64,000 nt of DNA from Ryuthela nishihirai. Its lineage: Eukaryota; Arthropoda; Arachnida; Araneae; Heptathelidae. Of the stretch, positions 30,076 to 40,096 are shown in pieces (within the stretch, counting starts at the first letter, position 1; every line of letters starts with the position of its first letter). The stretch spans positions 18,394,001 through 18,458,000 of the forward strand of contig JAWZYU010000001.1 in NCBI GenBank assembly GCA_038380435.1, read 5' to 3'. The notes under the pieces were generated by a model. It was not told where the DNA came from and made no database searches. It saw nothing but the letters and a program-made list of their open reading frames with translations. The translations under genes were made by a program, and so were the position numbers.

Positions 30076-30738
30076 GAACATTTTCTACCTACAGTACATA
30101 TTCCATTATGTCACATGTAGGAGTTGTAACGGAATACGGAATCAATTTCGGAGTTTTTCATTCTAATATTAGGAATAAGATGCGTTCACTTTTATATAAA
30201 TACATCTCTAAGAAAGTACGAAAGACCAAAAATATGATGCAAACGTTTTGTAATTAAAATCTTTTTTTTTTCACAATTCAGAAATTTTTGATGTGTCATG
30301 TGCAGTGAAATGTTGCGCAGGGGTAGATCTGGGAAAAGTCTTAGTTCAGTGACAGCCTTATATATGGGAAGGAGTATGGTAAAGATAATTTTTTTTTTTG
30401 GAGGAGAAGGGAGGAAAATGATATAGCTACGTTATATGAGTTGGAAATCAAATTTATGTGTTCAGTGTGTGGTGGTCAGTGTTTATTTTTGTAGAGCCAG
30501 TGGAAGGTCAGCCATGAGCTTGGGGTGTGTGGCAGGAGTGCAGTTTAAGGTTCCCATCAAAGGGTAGGGGGAGATGTGGTGAGATTCCATATGCATATTA
30601 GGTATGATAATGTATATAGAGATGTTATGTTCTGGGAGAGATTCCATAGAAGTTATTGGGTTAAAGAGAAATATAAAAGTTTCCAATATAGAAATAAAGT
30701 TTTCCTTTATGTGACTTTATTTTTGATAGTTATATTGA
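30076..30738. other. AT-rich sequence, nothing recognised
   Basis: Between E1 and the LINE remnant. Poly-T runs at 30246 and 30390; no coding or repeat signal identified. Confidence 0.45.
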
Positions 30739-30739
30739 T

Positions 30740-31900
30740 TTTTTTTTTTTGATGATTTTATACTATATATTTATTTTTATTTTGAGTTAGTTTCAATCGA
30801 ATAAGTTGTCCAAAATGCGTCTTTTGATGTCCTATGGGGATCTTTTATTGGCATCTGGATCTTTTAGTGTCCCAAGGATCTTTTAAAAGTGAGGTAGAGG
30901 CCTTTGGAGAGGCAGAGAGGCTTTAGGGGAATCTCCCAGTGCTGTTGATATATAGGGCCAAGGCCCTATAGTGGCTTTTTATATTATTATGAGTAGGACC
31001 AAGAATTGTTTGGGCTGAGAAATAAGTGGTTCCCAGTGTGGTGAGTGTCTGGAAGAGGGTAATTCTATGTATTGTGTATTTGGTGCAGTGTAGAAGGTAG
31101 TGTGGAATGTCTTCTATCACATGGCATGTAGTGCAAAGAGCAGATGGTACCTTTTGTATCATGAAAAGGTCCTTGTTGAGATTTGTTGTGCCAGTGCGTA
31201 ATTGATGAATTGTTGTTTGGGTTCTTCTTGATAGGTAGTTGAGATGAAGTGTGTGTGGGATGGCAGCAATGGTGGCTCTGAATGTATTTTTAATTGTGGC
31301 CTGTTGGATCCAGTTTTGTGTCCATGTGGAGTGGAAGAATTTGTTGATTTCAATTAGGTGATGATTATATGTCTCAGGGGTGTGATAATTAGGTGTAGGG
31401 ATATTGTGTCCTTGTTTAGCAAGGTGGTCAGCAGTGTCATTATGGGTTATGTTACAATGAAAGGGTATCCAGTGGAATGTTAGTGTTTTGTGAGTGGCAA
31501 TTATATTGTGTGAAATTCTGTGAATATGGAAAAGAGAGTAATTTTGTGAAAGGTTGTATGTATGTTTGTTGATGCTGTGTAAGGCAGATTTTGAGTCAGT
31601 GATAATATGTATGCTGTGTGTATTTTGTGTGGAGGACCATTCCAAAGTCATGTATTGCAGCTAGCTCTGTAGCAGTACTGTTTTCTGCATGGTTCATTTT
31701 GATTATATGTGAGAAAATTGGTTGGGTAGAGTGGAAGGCAGCAGAGCCATTTGTTGTGTATGGGATGTGGGAGCCATCTGTAAATATAATGAGGTCTGTG
31801 GTAGAAATGTTTGTGATAATTGACTGTAATTGGTTAATTGAGTCACGAGTTTATGGACGCCATGTTTTGCCCTACAGTAAGACGAAAGCATGTTGAGTTA
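30740..31900 (-). pseudogene. Non-LTR retrotransposon remnant with RNase H domain
   Basis: A 242-residue minus-strand frame (30923-31651) contains IITDSKSALHSI, HWIPFHCNITHNDTADHLAK and, near the end, CTTCHVIEDIPHYLLHC. These are the later RNase H motifs and the Cys/His tail of I/Jockey-type LINEs. The start of RNase H (…PSTLPNQFSHIIKMNHAENS, TATELAAI) lies upstream in another frame near 31640-31760, so a frameshift broke the gene. The 3' UTR repeats GGATCTTTTA-type motifs, and a poly-T on the plus strand (30739-30750) may be the poly(A) tail. RT and endonuclease are lost. Confidence 0.75.
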
Positions 31901-32188
31901 GTGTGTATACCTAGATAAAGTTTCTCAGTTGATGAAATTTGATTTCTGCCGCTCTTTTGCGCATAAAAGCTTCCATATTTTATCAATGCCTAACTGCGCT
32001 TCATTTGGGTTTAAAAATTCCATTTTTTCCAAAAAACTTCGTCAGAACAGAGGTGCAAAAGGAAACGAGAACTGGAAACCAACAAATAATTTCTTTTTCG
32101 TTCATTTGGAAAACGATATAATGTTTTCACTTTGTCGTCTGCTTATGAAATGTTGTTTCTTCTGTCTGTTTGTCAGTCTAGACGGAGA
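31901..32188. other. Unassigned sequence
   Basis: Short open frames without motifs. Nothing else recognised. Confidence 0.4.
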
Positions 32189-32234
32189 ACAGATAGACGG
32201 AGAACAGTCTATTAACTGTTCTCCGTCTATCTGT
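32189..32234. repeat. Perfect 20-bp inverted repeat (hairpin)
   Basis: ACAGATAGACGGAGAACAGT and its exact complement are separated by CTATTA. A second GACGGAGAACAG lies just upstream (32181-32190 region), so the arm itself is partly duplicated. There is no U-tract beyond it and no known role. Confidence 0.7.
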
Positions 32235-32364
32235 CTTTCTACCTGTATGTCTGTCTTTCTACCTGACATATATAGACAATCAATTTTTTTGCTTTTAGAG
32301 ATAAATGCAAAATTCTTGTACTTTGTATAGGTGTTGATAAAATATTATGATTAACAATTTTTAA

Positions 32365-32725
32365 ATCTTTTAATAGCGCCCTCTAGCGGTGGAAAATGGA
32401 AAATGTTACAATTTCAAACGAATATTGCAAGCAAGCTATTTACACTGGAAATCTGAAATTTTGGTAATAGAGTGTTATAGTTAGAAGGTTTACAATGGCA
32501 ACAAGTCTTTGTACTCTTATGCCCAAGAGGGTGGGAAAATGAAACTTTCCTGTTTTAAGACATAAAGGAAAAAATCTTTTTTTATTCTAAAGGTGCCAGC
32601 AAAATAAGATTTAAATTTTTCGAATCATTCATGAGTCGGAATTTCCATTGTTAGAGAGGGATAGAGGTAAAAACTCAGAACGCGTCCTCTAGCGGCGGAA
32701 AAAGCTGGAAAATATCAAATATTTA
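32365..32725. repeat. Repeat R: two diverged units with a CCTCTAGCGG motif
   Basis: GCGCCCTCTAGCGGTGGAAA at about 32377 and GCGTCCTCTAGCGGCGGAAA at about 32687 head similar stretches about 312 bp apart. A related unit is at 53500-53730 (GCGTCATCTAGTGGCGAAAA). The stretch between contains a conserved ACGAATATTGCAA. Nature unknown. Confidence 0.5.
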
Positions 32726-32753
32726 AACGAAGAGTTTATATGGTCTAGTGTAA

Positions 32754-33527
32754 GGGTTCTCAACGTAAGGTATGCGTACCCCTTGGGGGTACATGATAAA
32801 ATGTTTTGAGGTACGCCGTGAGAGCTCAAAAGTCGCTAGATCTGATTACCCAGTAATATGTTTATAATTTTATTAGATTAGTTAAATTGTTTGTCATTTT
32901 TTTGTGTTTATTGATATATGTAATTTATGAATACAAAATTTAATGTGTGTATATACAAGGTGAATCTGAAAAAGTGGCCAAAACTTTACGGGGTGGTAGG
33001 ATACAGCTATACGAGCAATATTCGTCATAGAATGTATGGTCGGAACGCAAGCGGTGAGAAGTTAAAAGGTAGTTTTCCACTGTCACATTTAAAGAATGAA
33101 CACAAGAAGAAGAGGAGATACTTAAGAAAACATTTTATTAACAGGAATGTAATTGAGATACCCGCACCGCACACAAAGTCCATATCCGCCATTTCGTGGT
33201 TAGTATAACCAGCCGTCCTCTCGGCAATCCACGGTAGAAATGCCGTTGGGTGCGAGGACCGACCCTTTTATACCATTTCCAACCCCACCTAGCGGCTCGC
33301 CGTTTGCGTTCCGACCATACATTCTATGACGAATATTGCTCGTATAGCTGCGTTCTACCACCCCGTAAAGTTTTGCCCACATTTTCAGATTCACCCTGTA
33401 TATATGTTTTATTTAATTCCCATTGTTATACTATAACTATAGTTTTATATATCTATACAAGGGGTACGCCAGTTACAAACACATTTCCAGGGGGTACGTG
33501 AAGCATAAAAGGTTGAGAACCACTGAT
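32754..33527. mobile_element. hAT-like non-autonomous element containing a foldback insertion
   Basis: The ends AGGGTTCTCAACG and GGTTGAGAACCACTG are inverted copies of the common hAT end CAGTGGTTCTCAACC, followed on both sides by GTACCCC-type motifs. There is no transposase. The interior is split by the foldback at 32956-33398. The 8-bp target duplication could not be defined. Confidence 0.6.
32956..33398. mobile_element. Foldback element with about 97-bp inverted repeats
   Basis: Left arm 32956-33053 (CAAGGTGAATCTGAAAAAGT...) and right arm 33303-33398 (...TTTCAGATTCACCCTG) are inverted and about 90% alike, both containing CATAGAATGTATGGTCGGAA in one orientation. The flanks are TATA/TATA. 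The interior of about 250 bp has no transposase. It sits inside the hAT-like element, so it is younger. Confidence 0.75.
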
Positions 33528-33537
33528 ATATATGTTT

Positions 33538-33716
33538 TACAAAATTCAGAAAAAATATCTGTAACGATTTTTTTATAAATTAGTGATCTGGCAACCTTCG
33601 TGTCACGTGACACGAAGGTTGCCAGATCACTAATTTCTAAAAAAAATTGTTGGCAGATATTTTTTCTGAATTCTGTAATCAACCATAGTGTTCGGATACT
33701 TTTTTGAGCGACTGTA
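33538..33716. mobile_element. Palindromic Tc1-type MITE, left end truncated
   Basis: Related to the complete MITE at 36295-36561; its right end is GTTCGGATACTTTTTTGAGC then GACTG at a TA (33715-33716). The centre is a 60-bp perfect palindrome (33577-33636). Confidence 0.8.
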
Positions 33717-34292
33717 CACTGCTCAAGTGAAAATCGCAACACCAAGAAGGAATGGATGTAGAGATGTGTAAATCGCAAGGAGGCCATCGGTCATCGGAGA
33801 TATTGAAATGATCAAAGTTCCGCAGAGAATGGACACGTGACAACACAGCCGAGCCGTAGATAAACACCAGGCACCCACGAGCTCACAGAACGAGCGACAG
33901 TGAGGTTGGAGTGCTTCACTGTCGCTCCAATTACAGTGAGGACACTTGGAGACGGCGGCAGACCCTTTATGTGCAATTGACACCCGAGAGAGAGCGAATC
34001 GCCGATATGCAAAGGGTGAGATTCAGCCTTCGAGCGATCACCACATTTTTGGGTTGGGTTGTTTTACCTCTGAGTGGCACTTTTTTGCACACCATGGGCT
34101 AAATGCCCAGGTCTCAGGGATCCTGAAGGCTCACAGAAGGTTGGGGGAGGGGACCCACTGAAACAGCTGTTGGAAGACAGATGGTAGCCTCCCGTCAAGG
34201 CCATCCAGCGTGTTCTTTAACGTGCAGAGGGGATGGCTCTCCCGCACACGGGACCACGGCTTAATGTCCCATCCGACGGGCGGCGGCCTTTA

Positions 34293-34932
34293 CAGTACTG
34301 TGCGAATTAGTTGGGACAAGCAAAGGAACGCTAAGTCCCTTCCGCTGCAGAATCTAAACTGCTGCAAGTCTAAACTTGTTCGTAACCTTCTGCTGGAAGT
34401 CTAAACTTGCGCGTGCAGCTTCTGGGCCACCGACGCTTCATCCCATTGAAGGAATGATGGACAGCAAAAAGTACATAGGCGTTCTGGAGGCGAAAATGGT
34501 CCCAACACTGCAGAAGCTGTTTCCTAACGGCGATGGGGTATTTCAACAGGATCTGGCTCGATGCCACAATTCTAAGCTTGCTAAGAACTTCTTTACCCAG
34601 CAACATTTGAAGGTATTGGAATGGCCAGGAAATTCACCAGATCTAAACCCCATTGAAAATTTGTGGGCCATTATTAAAGCGCGCATATCTAAGATGGATT
34701 GCACGACGAAAACCAAAATGATACAAAGTGTCATGAAAGTGTGGTATCCCGACCCTGAAGTGAAGGAGATGTGTGGAAAGCTAGTGGCATCAATGGTTGA
34801 GAGGGTGAAAGAAGTAATTAAAGCTAAGGGGGGTCACATTCACTATTAACTACACTATTAAACAAATAAATATTTTAGTTGTGTCTTTGTTACTGCATTT
34901 TCCTATTGTCCCAACTAATTTGCACAGTACTG
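34293..34932 (+). mobile_element. Tc1-B: short Tc1/mariner element with transposase C-terminus
   Basis: A 640-bp element with terminal inverted repeats of about 28 bp (CAGTACTGTGCGAATTAGTT and its near complement) and clean TA duplications at 34291-34292 and 34933-34934. Internal deletion leaves only the C-terminal part of the transposase. The insertion restores a normal SINE-B sequence when removed. Confidence 0.9.
34376..34849 (+). pseudogene. Tc1-B transposase, N-terminally deleted
   Basis: Open for 157 codons. From about residue 20 it reads as the C-terminal half of a Tc1/mariner DDE transposase: GVFQQDLARCHNSKLAKNFF (second Asp) and LEWPGNSPDLNPIENLW (third acidic residue region), ending in KAKGGHIHY, a typical Tc1 C-terminus. 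The DNA-binding domain and the first catalytic Asp are deleted, so it cannot transpose itself, though the remaining frame is unbroken. Confidence 0.8.
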
Positions 34933-35900
34933 TACAAGCCCATCGGTGTCCCCTACTGACTGTGGGCAGGGAGGGGAATTTTGCGGAAATAAATCTCAAC
35001 GCTTACCGAGCTGGAAACTCGAACCTGGGAATTACTGATGACGAGCATGGTGCGCTACCAACCCCAGCCCCTGATCACCACACGCATGGGGTACAATGTG
35101 AGCACACTCACGCAACATCGTGGATCATCAAATGGCATGAAGGACAGGTACAGGACCAGCACAACACCACAGGACGTGAAGATTGCTTGCTTCGTAGAAG
35201 GGCTGTTCACGACACTTTCGCCAAAGCGACTGTGCTGAAATGTGATTTGCGGACTGCTACAGGTGCCATGGTCTCCCCATAAACCATTAGACAACGTTTG
35301 CCTGATGCAGAAATGAGGATGAGGCGTCTAGTCAGGCATCTATGGAAGGGAGGAGAGAGTTGTTCACAGACGAGTACCAATTCTGTTTTGGCATGCTAGG
35401 CGGCCGTTTGTCTGCATGGCATTGGTGTCGTCAACAACATGAGGAAGCCTATTCCATTAGCCACCATGTGGCTCCTCACCACACTACGTTGGTATGGGGT
35501 GGCATCACATATGGCACCTCTCCATGTTTCATGTTTCTAACATGCTAACAGCGAGACATCCCATCGATGGCATTGTTAATCCCGTGACACGACCCTTCCT
35601 TACCACCATGCCTGGATTACTTCTGAAGCAGGACAGCGCAATCCCAACACTGCACGTGCAACGATGGATAGTCTCCAAGGTGTGGACATTCTGCCATGGC
35701 CTCCATACTCCCCTAGCACCCATTGAGCATGTGTCCGACCTTATGGTTCGCCAATTCTCTCCGACGACCAACCTGGTACAATTGCATGCTGTTTGGAACA
35801 CCATACCTGAAGACGCCATTAACCATCTGGCTAAGGTAATGTCGAGACGTCTACAGGCTTATATGACCGCCCAAGGTGGGCCTAATATGCACTGATGAAT

Positions 35901-36294
35901 CTGCAATAAGCGAAATCTTTGATCCTTCGCACATCTGATCCTCATACCTTCCGGTCTATCAGTTTCGGGTTTATTCATCACTTCATTCGCGACGTTTCCA
36001 CTTCGTGCAGTGGATTAATCCAGGGAGAAGCTGCAAGTGGAGATCCAGAAACTTCAAAGATGGAGGTTAAAATTTTTCAACAGTGTTTCATAAGTTTGCT
36101 CCATACGTTTTTACCTGCATTACTAACAACGTAACTATGGAAACAACCAATCGGAATGTCCGGAACTTACCTAAAAATAACATATTTTTTAACGGAAATA
36201 CGTCGCTCGCCTAGCGCTGAGTCACTTAGTACTCTGTTTTGCTGAATCAATTAGAAATTAGACGCAAAAGGGCAGTTTAATCAAGGGATTGCTG
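35901..36294. other. Unassigned sequence between transposons
   Basis: No motif recognised. It may include the eroded right end of Tc1-A. Confidence 0.4.
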
Positions 36295-36561
36295 TACAGT
36301 CGCTAAAAAAAGTATCCGAACACTATGGTTGATTACAGAATTCGGAAAAAATATCTGGCAACGATTTGTTTAGAAAAATGTTTTAGTTTAAATTTTTTTT
36401 AAATTTGTTAAAAAATTTTTAGAAATAAGTGATCTGACAGCCTTTGTGTCACGTGGCACGGAGGTTGCCAGATCACTCATTTCTAAAAAAATCGCTGCCA
36501 GATAATTTTTCTAAATTCTGTAATCAGCCATAGTGTTCGGATATTTTTTCGAGCGACTGTA
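36295..36561. mobile_element. Complete palindromic Tc1-type MITE
   Basis: 267 bp including TA at both ends. CAGTCGCTAAAAAAAGTATC...GATATTTTTTCGAGCGACTG are inverted ends, and the whole element folds back on itself about a centre at TGTGTCACGTGGCACG. It has no coding capacity and is related to the truncated copy at 33538-33716. Confidence 0.85.
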
Positions 36562-37344
36562 CCACTAAAACGGAGGGGAAAATGTTATACTGCAATTAAA
36601 AATCAAGAGTATCCCGCTCCCCCTCCCTTTGTGTTTTTCCTTTCGATTGAGTTTTGCTGCCGACCACCCGCCCTTTATTTATTTTCTGTAGATTTGAACC
36701 TGCCCAGGAATATTATACAGTTTAAATTTTTTTATTAATTAAAAAAATTCCAAAAGTATTAAAGGTTCATCAAATATTTTTCTAATACTTCTTACATTAC
36801 AATATTGAAATAAAAAATACGATTCATTCATTTTCTACATATTTCTTGAATATTTAATAGCAATGATATTCATATAAATGGTAACTTTTAAAACTTAAGT
36901 GTGATTTAAAAATAAACCGCAGAAACTGCTTCACATAATATCAAAAAAATGTTTTTATGATCAACATTTCTCCGGAAAGTTTAACTTCTTATTTATATTT
37001 ATTTACAAAACTAATTCTAATAATGTGATTTTATGTTCCTTTTTTCCGAAATACGCAAATAAGCGGTTTAGAATAATATGGCTGTACATTCCTTCAGTTA
37101 GTAACAATGCCGTAATATCGTAACAAATTAGTTTTCTTGTCAACAAAGTTTCGCTTAACAATGGTCGCCAGGGATACCATTGCTGCTCACAGATGGTCTC
37201 CGATTCAATCGATTTCGATTTTCTGACAAGATAAGAAGTATGTGCATGATTAGTATGTGATATGAGATATATTTGTAAAGGCAAAGTGAATTAAAGTGTT
37301 ATAAAGTGCATAAGATATATATGCTTTAGAGAGGGGACATAGTA
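36562..37344. other. Upstream region of the kinase locus
   Basis: AT-rich, no repeat recognised. It should contain the promoter and 5' leader of the kinase gene. No clear TATA or initiator could be chosen. Confidence 0.4.
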
Positions 37345-37722
37345 ATGACATTCCGCAGATTGAGGGACTGGTTGAGGTCCCGTTTCTCTCGCAAAAAGAG
37401 AGCGAAAGGCGGCATTTCATCGTTGTTTTGCTGCATGACATTTACAAAGGAAGATGATGGTAGTGAAGTAATAGAAGATGCTGGACAGCCAATTCATGAT
37501 CGTGGTGATTTTGTGCCTAGCAATTCTCGACCCGATGGTGCTAAACAGCATGCCAAGTGGTGTTGGTCTAAATGCTTCCTGAAAGAGCTAGCTTTATTTG
37601 AGAGGATTGAATGCATTTGTCCTTGTCCAATAGAGGAAATTGATGAAACCAAACTGAAACAGTTGCCTGATTATCCAAAAAGAATGAGAAAGATTAGTAG
37701 CAGATGTGTTGATGCTAAATAA
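37345..37722 (+). CDS. N-terminal part of kinase locus, ends at an in-frame TAA
   Basis: 125 codons from the ATG at 37345. It opens with a basic amphipathic stretch (MTFRRLRDWLRSRFSRKKRA), then Cys-rich and mixed sequence (SSLFCCMTF, CIC PCP) and KMRKI-like basic residues before the stop. It matches no domain I know. It is in the same frame as the kinase domain that begins 12 bases later; the two are separated by a single TAA (37720-37722). Reading through would give …RCVDAK-x-IETKMVSLSQLG, a natural lead-in to the glycine loop. I therefore read this as the N-terminal extension of one gene broken by a nonsense mutation, an assembly error or readthrough. Confidence 0.6.
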   Translation: MTFRRLRDWLRSRFSRKKRAKGGISSLFCCMTFTKEDDGSEVIEDAGQPIHDRGDFVPSNSRPDGAKQHAKWCWSKCFLKELALFERIECICPCPIEEIDETKLKQLPDYPKRMRKISSRCVDAK

Positions 37723-37734
37723 ATCGAAACAAAA

Positions 37735-38565
37735 ATGGTATCGCTGTCTCAATTAGGAGCAGGAGGCTTTGGATGCGTTTACTTAGTTCGAGATTTAGAA
37801 CGGGGAATCGATCTGGCAGCAAAAGTAATTTCAGTGAAAACTAGCAGTGATGAGATGGTAAAAAACGAACTTAAAATCCTGCGAAGTGTAAAAGAGAATC
37901 CTCTTTGTGTCCAGTATGATAATTATGTGAAATACAAAATTTCTCCAGATGTGCAGAAGCACTTTCTCTTCTTTGAGCATTTCAAAAGCGTCACCTTAAG
38001 ACAATTTCCTGCTCTGTATCGTATCACTACAGATGTTATTCGTCTGATTCTGGGACAGATGGGAATGGCACTGAAGTACCTTCACGGTAAAAATATTATT
38101 CACAGAGACATCAAAGGCGCTAACGTCTTAATTAATGATCTATGCAAGATAAAAGTAATAGATTTTGGATTGTCTGCCATTGGCACTTCATTTAAAGGTT
38201 ATTGTGGCACACCATACTACGTGGCTCCTGAAGTGCAGATTCATTGTGTGGAAAAGAATGCAAAGCCATACTCATTTGCTGCCGATTACTATTCTTTAGG
38301 CATAACTGCGTATCAGTTAATATATGGAATTTCCCCCTGTAAATACCAATTGAAACTCCTCGGTCTTAAGGATAACGTCAGTGCCTGCAGGAAGCTTGCG
38401 TTTAGAGAAATAGCAGCAGGGCGCACTGACTTTCCACTCGATTTAGATGCAAGTAGACAACAAGATCTTGTAAGAAAGCTCCTGTTAAAAGATCCCGAGC
38501 AACGACTCGGAGATAAAACCTATTTATCGCATTCTTTCTTTGAAGGAAAAGATCTGAAAAAACTG
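37735..38565 (+). CDS. AGC-like protein serine/threonine kinase domain
   Basis: Numbered from the ATG at 37735, the catalytic motifs are complete: glycine loop GAGGFG (8-13), Lys30 in the AAKVI strand, Glu in KNELKIL (helix C), HRDIKGAN (123-130), DFG (143-145), the activation segment CGTPYYVAPE ending at Glu166, and Arg in DPEQRLGD. The CGTPxY sequence and the QRLGD box are typical of AGC kinases (PKA/PRKX-like). All residues needed for phosphotransfer are present. The exon is intronless over the catalytic core and ends at AAACTG with a strong donor GTGAGT at 38566, in phase 0. Without splicing the frame runs on to 38607. Host gene; exact orthologue not identified. Confidence 0.8.
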
Positions 38566-38571
38566 GTGAGT
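38566..38571 (+). promoter_or_regulatory. Splice donor of kinase gene
   Basis: CTG|GTGAGT fits the donor consensus and lies right after the last kinase-like residues (GKDLKKL). The intron-encoded extension SSLIMVLLLVIL looks unlike a kinase tail. Confidence 0.65.
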
Positions 38572-38930
38572 TCATTGATAATGGTTTTGCTTCTCGTGAT
38601 TCTTTAAGAGTTCTTTTCGCTATAGTACTGTTGTAATGCTGTTCATTTATTATTTATTGGCCAGAGTTGGCAACATTAGATATAATTCAATCTCTTCCTC
38701 TTTAAGATCGATGTCTTTTCAAACATCACGTGTTAAAAATTAAAACTTGTTTCAGTGTCCGTACAGATATCCGAAAGCAGCTAAACTTGTTTAAGTAAGA
38801 ATTGTAATTAATGTGAAAATGTTTTCCTTGTATGCGTATGAATATGCAATGAAAGGAAAATGGTAAAAGAGTATACATTATTAATTAGTATATATATTAT
38901 ATATAATGAAGAAGCAATTAAAAATTTATA

Positions 38931-39121
38931 AAAAAATAAAGATCCCGTCAAATGGCTGCTTGCCACGTTGGTTTGACAGGATACTGCCAATTTATACACC
39001 ATAGTAGAAGGTCTGCGAGGATGGCGGGCACAACACAAACATCCATTCCTCACCCGGGGCTCGAACCCAGAGCCCTTTGATCAGTAGCCAAGCATGCTAG
39101 CCACTCAGTTACGGGACGGCT
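38931..39121 (-). mobile_element. SINE-A copy 9, diverged, inside the kinase intron
   Basis: All blocks are present but with many differences (ATCCCGTCAAATGGCTGC for ACCCCCTCAAGCAGCTGC). The B box is kept as GGCTCGAACCC. Confidence 0.75.
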
Positions 39122-39532
39122 AGAATTGTTCAAAACACAAATAAAATTTCTCTAGTTGTTTGTTCTTCAAAGAAAAGATCTCCTTTAGATAAGGATTTCA
39201 TTTCTCTTACGGAAAAACGACTTCATTAAGTGTTTAATGTTGTCTTGCTTAATAAAATATCCGATGGAATGGATATTTAAAATGTATTTTGTAATGATTT
39301 AATTCGAATGGCAAATATAAAGAATGTAGAATCGATATATAGATTATCTTAATCGCATGTGATTTTTGTCTTGAACGGCTGGTTTAGTGTAGATCTGACA
39401 AATCTGATGTTTGCTATACACTCAGTGTTCGTTGAATTATGGCCATTCCTCTCCATGTTATGGCAATGCAAAAGTTTCGATTCACCATAACTTCTAAAAT
39501 AAGCTTTTTATGGTAAAATTAAACATAAGTAA

Positions 39533-39665
39533 AAATTCCTCAAGCAGACGTGAAGAATGAAGTCTGCGAGGAAAGCGACACCTCGGCAGAGAAACATCCA
39601 TGCCTTACCCAGGACTCGAACCCAGATCCCTCCGATCAGTAGCCAAACCCTCTCTAACCATCACT
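39533..39665 (-). mobile_element. SINE-A copy 10, deleted and diverged
   Basis: TTCCTCAAGCAG, a shortened body, then CATGCCTTACCCAGGACTCG and GATCAGTAGCCAA of the head. About 60 bp of body is missing. Confidence 0.65.
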
Positions 39666-40096
39666 GATGATAAACTGCAGGTCTTAACTACGTCTATCTA
39701 AACCTCAATTTTCGCAATTATTCATTCAGTATATAAGTTATGATAGTGTGAATAATTAACATCAATAATGCAATCGTAAGGAACTTATACAAAATTGAAG
39801 AAAGATTGAAAATATTACATAAACTTTTATAATGTTCACTTTTCTTATTAAAGGATTTAAAATAATGTTTATTTAAAAAAAAATTTTTTTTAGGTAAATT
39901 ATTGTCTCGCGTTGCTGTTGTTCAATGTTTAAACTTTCGTAACTATTTAAATAATGAATGCATAATTTTGGAAATCGAGATTTAGCTAAATGTAGTTTTT
40001 AAATGCTGCAATTTACCACGAGGGATATTTTACCATTAAAAGCTTATTTTAGAAGTTATAAAGCATCCAAATTAGATTTCCGTTCCCTTATCATGA
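39666..40096. other. AT-rich intron-like sequence
   Basis: No element or exon recognised. It lies between the kinase donor and the candidate last exon. Confidence 0.4.

Larger units (their letters stand above)
34050..35068 (-). mobile_element. SINE-B copy 8, nested in Tc1-A and split by Tc1-B
   Basis: Left part 34050-34290 and right part 34935-35068 together make a full SINE-B. It is interrupted at CGGCGGCCTT | ACAAGCCCATC by the 640-bp Tc1-B. The head is partly decayed (AACCCCAGCCCC). Confidence 0.85.
33717..35900 (+). mobile_element. Tc1-like transposon A, decayed, split by nested insertions
   Basis: Starts CACTGCTCAAGTGAAAATCG at the TA shared with the neighbouring MITE. N-terminal remnants lie at 33995-34045. 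The C-terminal transposase resumes after the nested SINE-B: LFTDEYQFCF (first catalytic Asp), TTLVWGGITYG, LLLKQDSAIPTLHV (second Asp), APIEHVSDLM (the PIEHVWD box) and AQGGPNMH at the end (about 35890). Frameshifts and substitutions, e.g. loss of the SPDLNP Asp, show that it is dead. No right terminal repeat seen. Confidence 0.75.

Noticed and set aside
32927..33208. 93-codon open frame spanning a foldback arm
   Set aside because: Half lies in the inverted arm and the same sequence is read in the opposite sense in the other arm; no motif.
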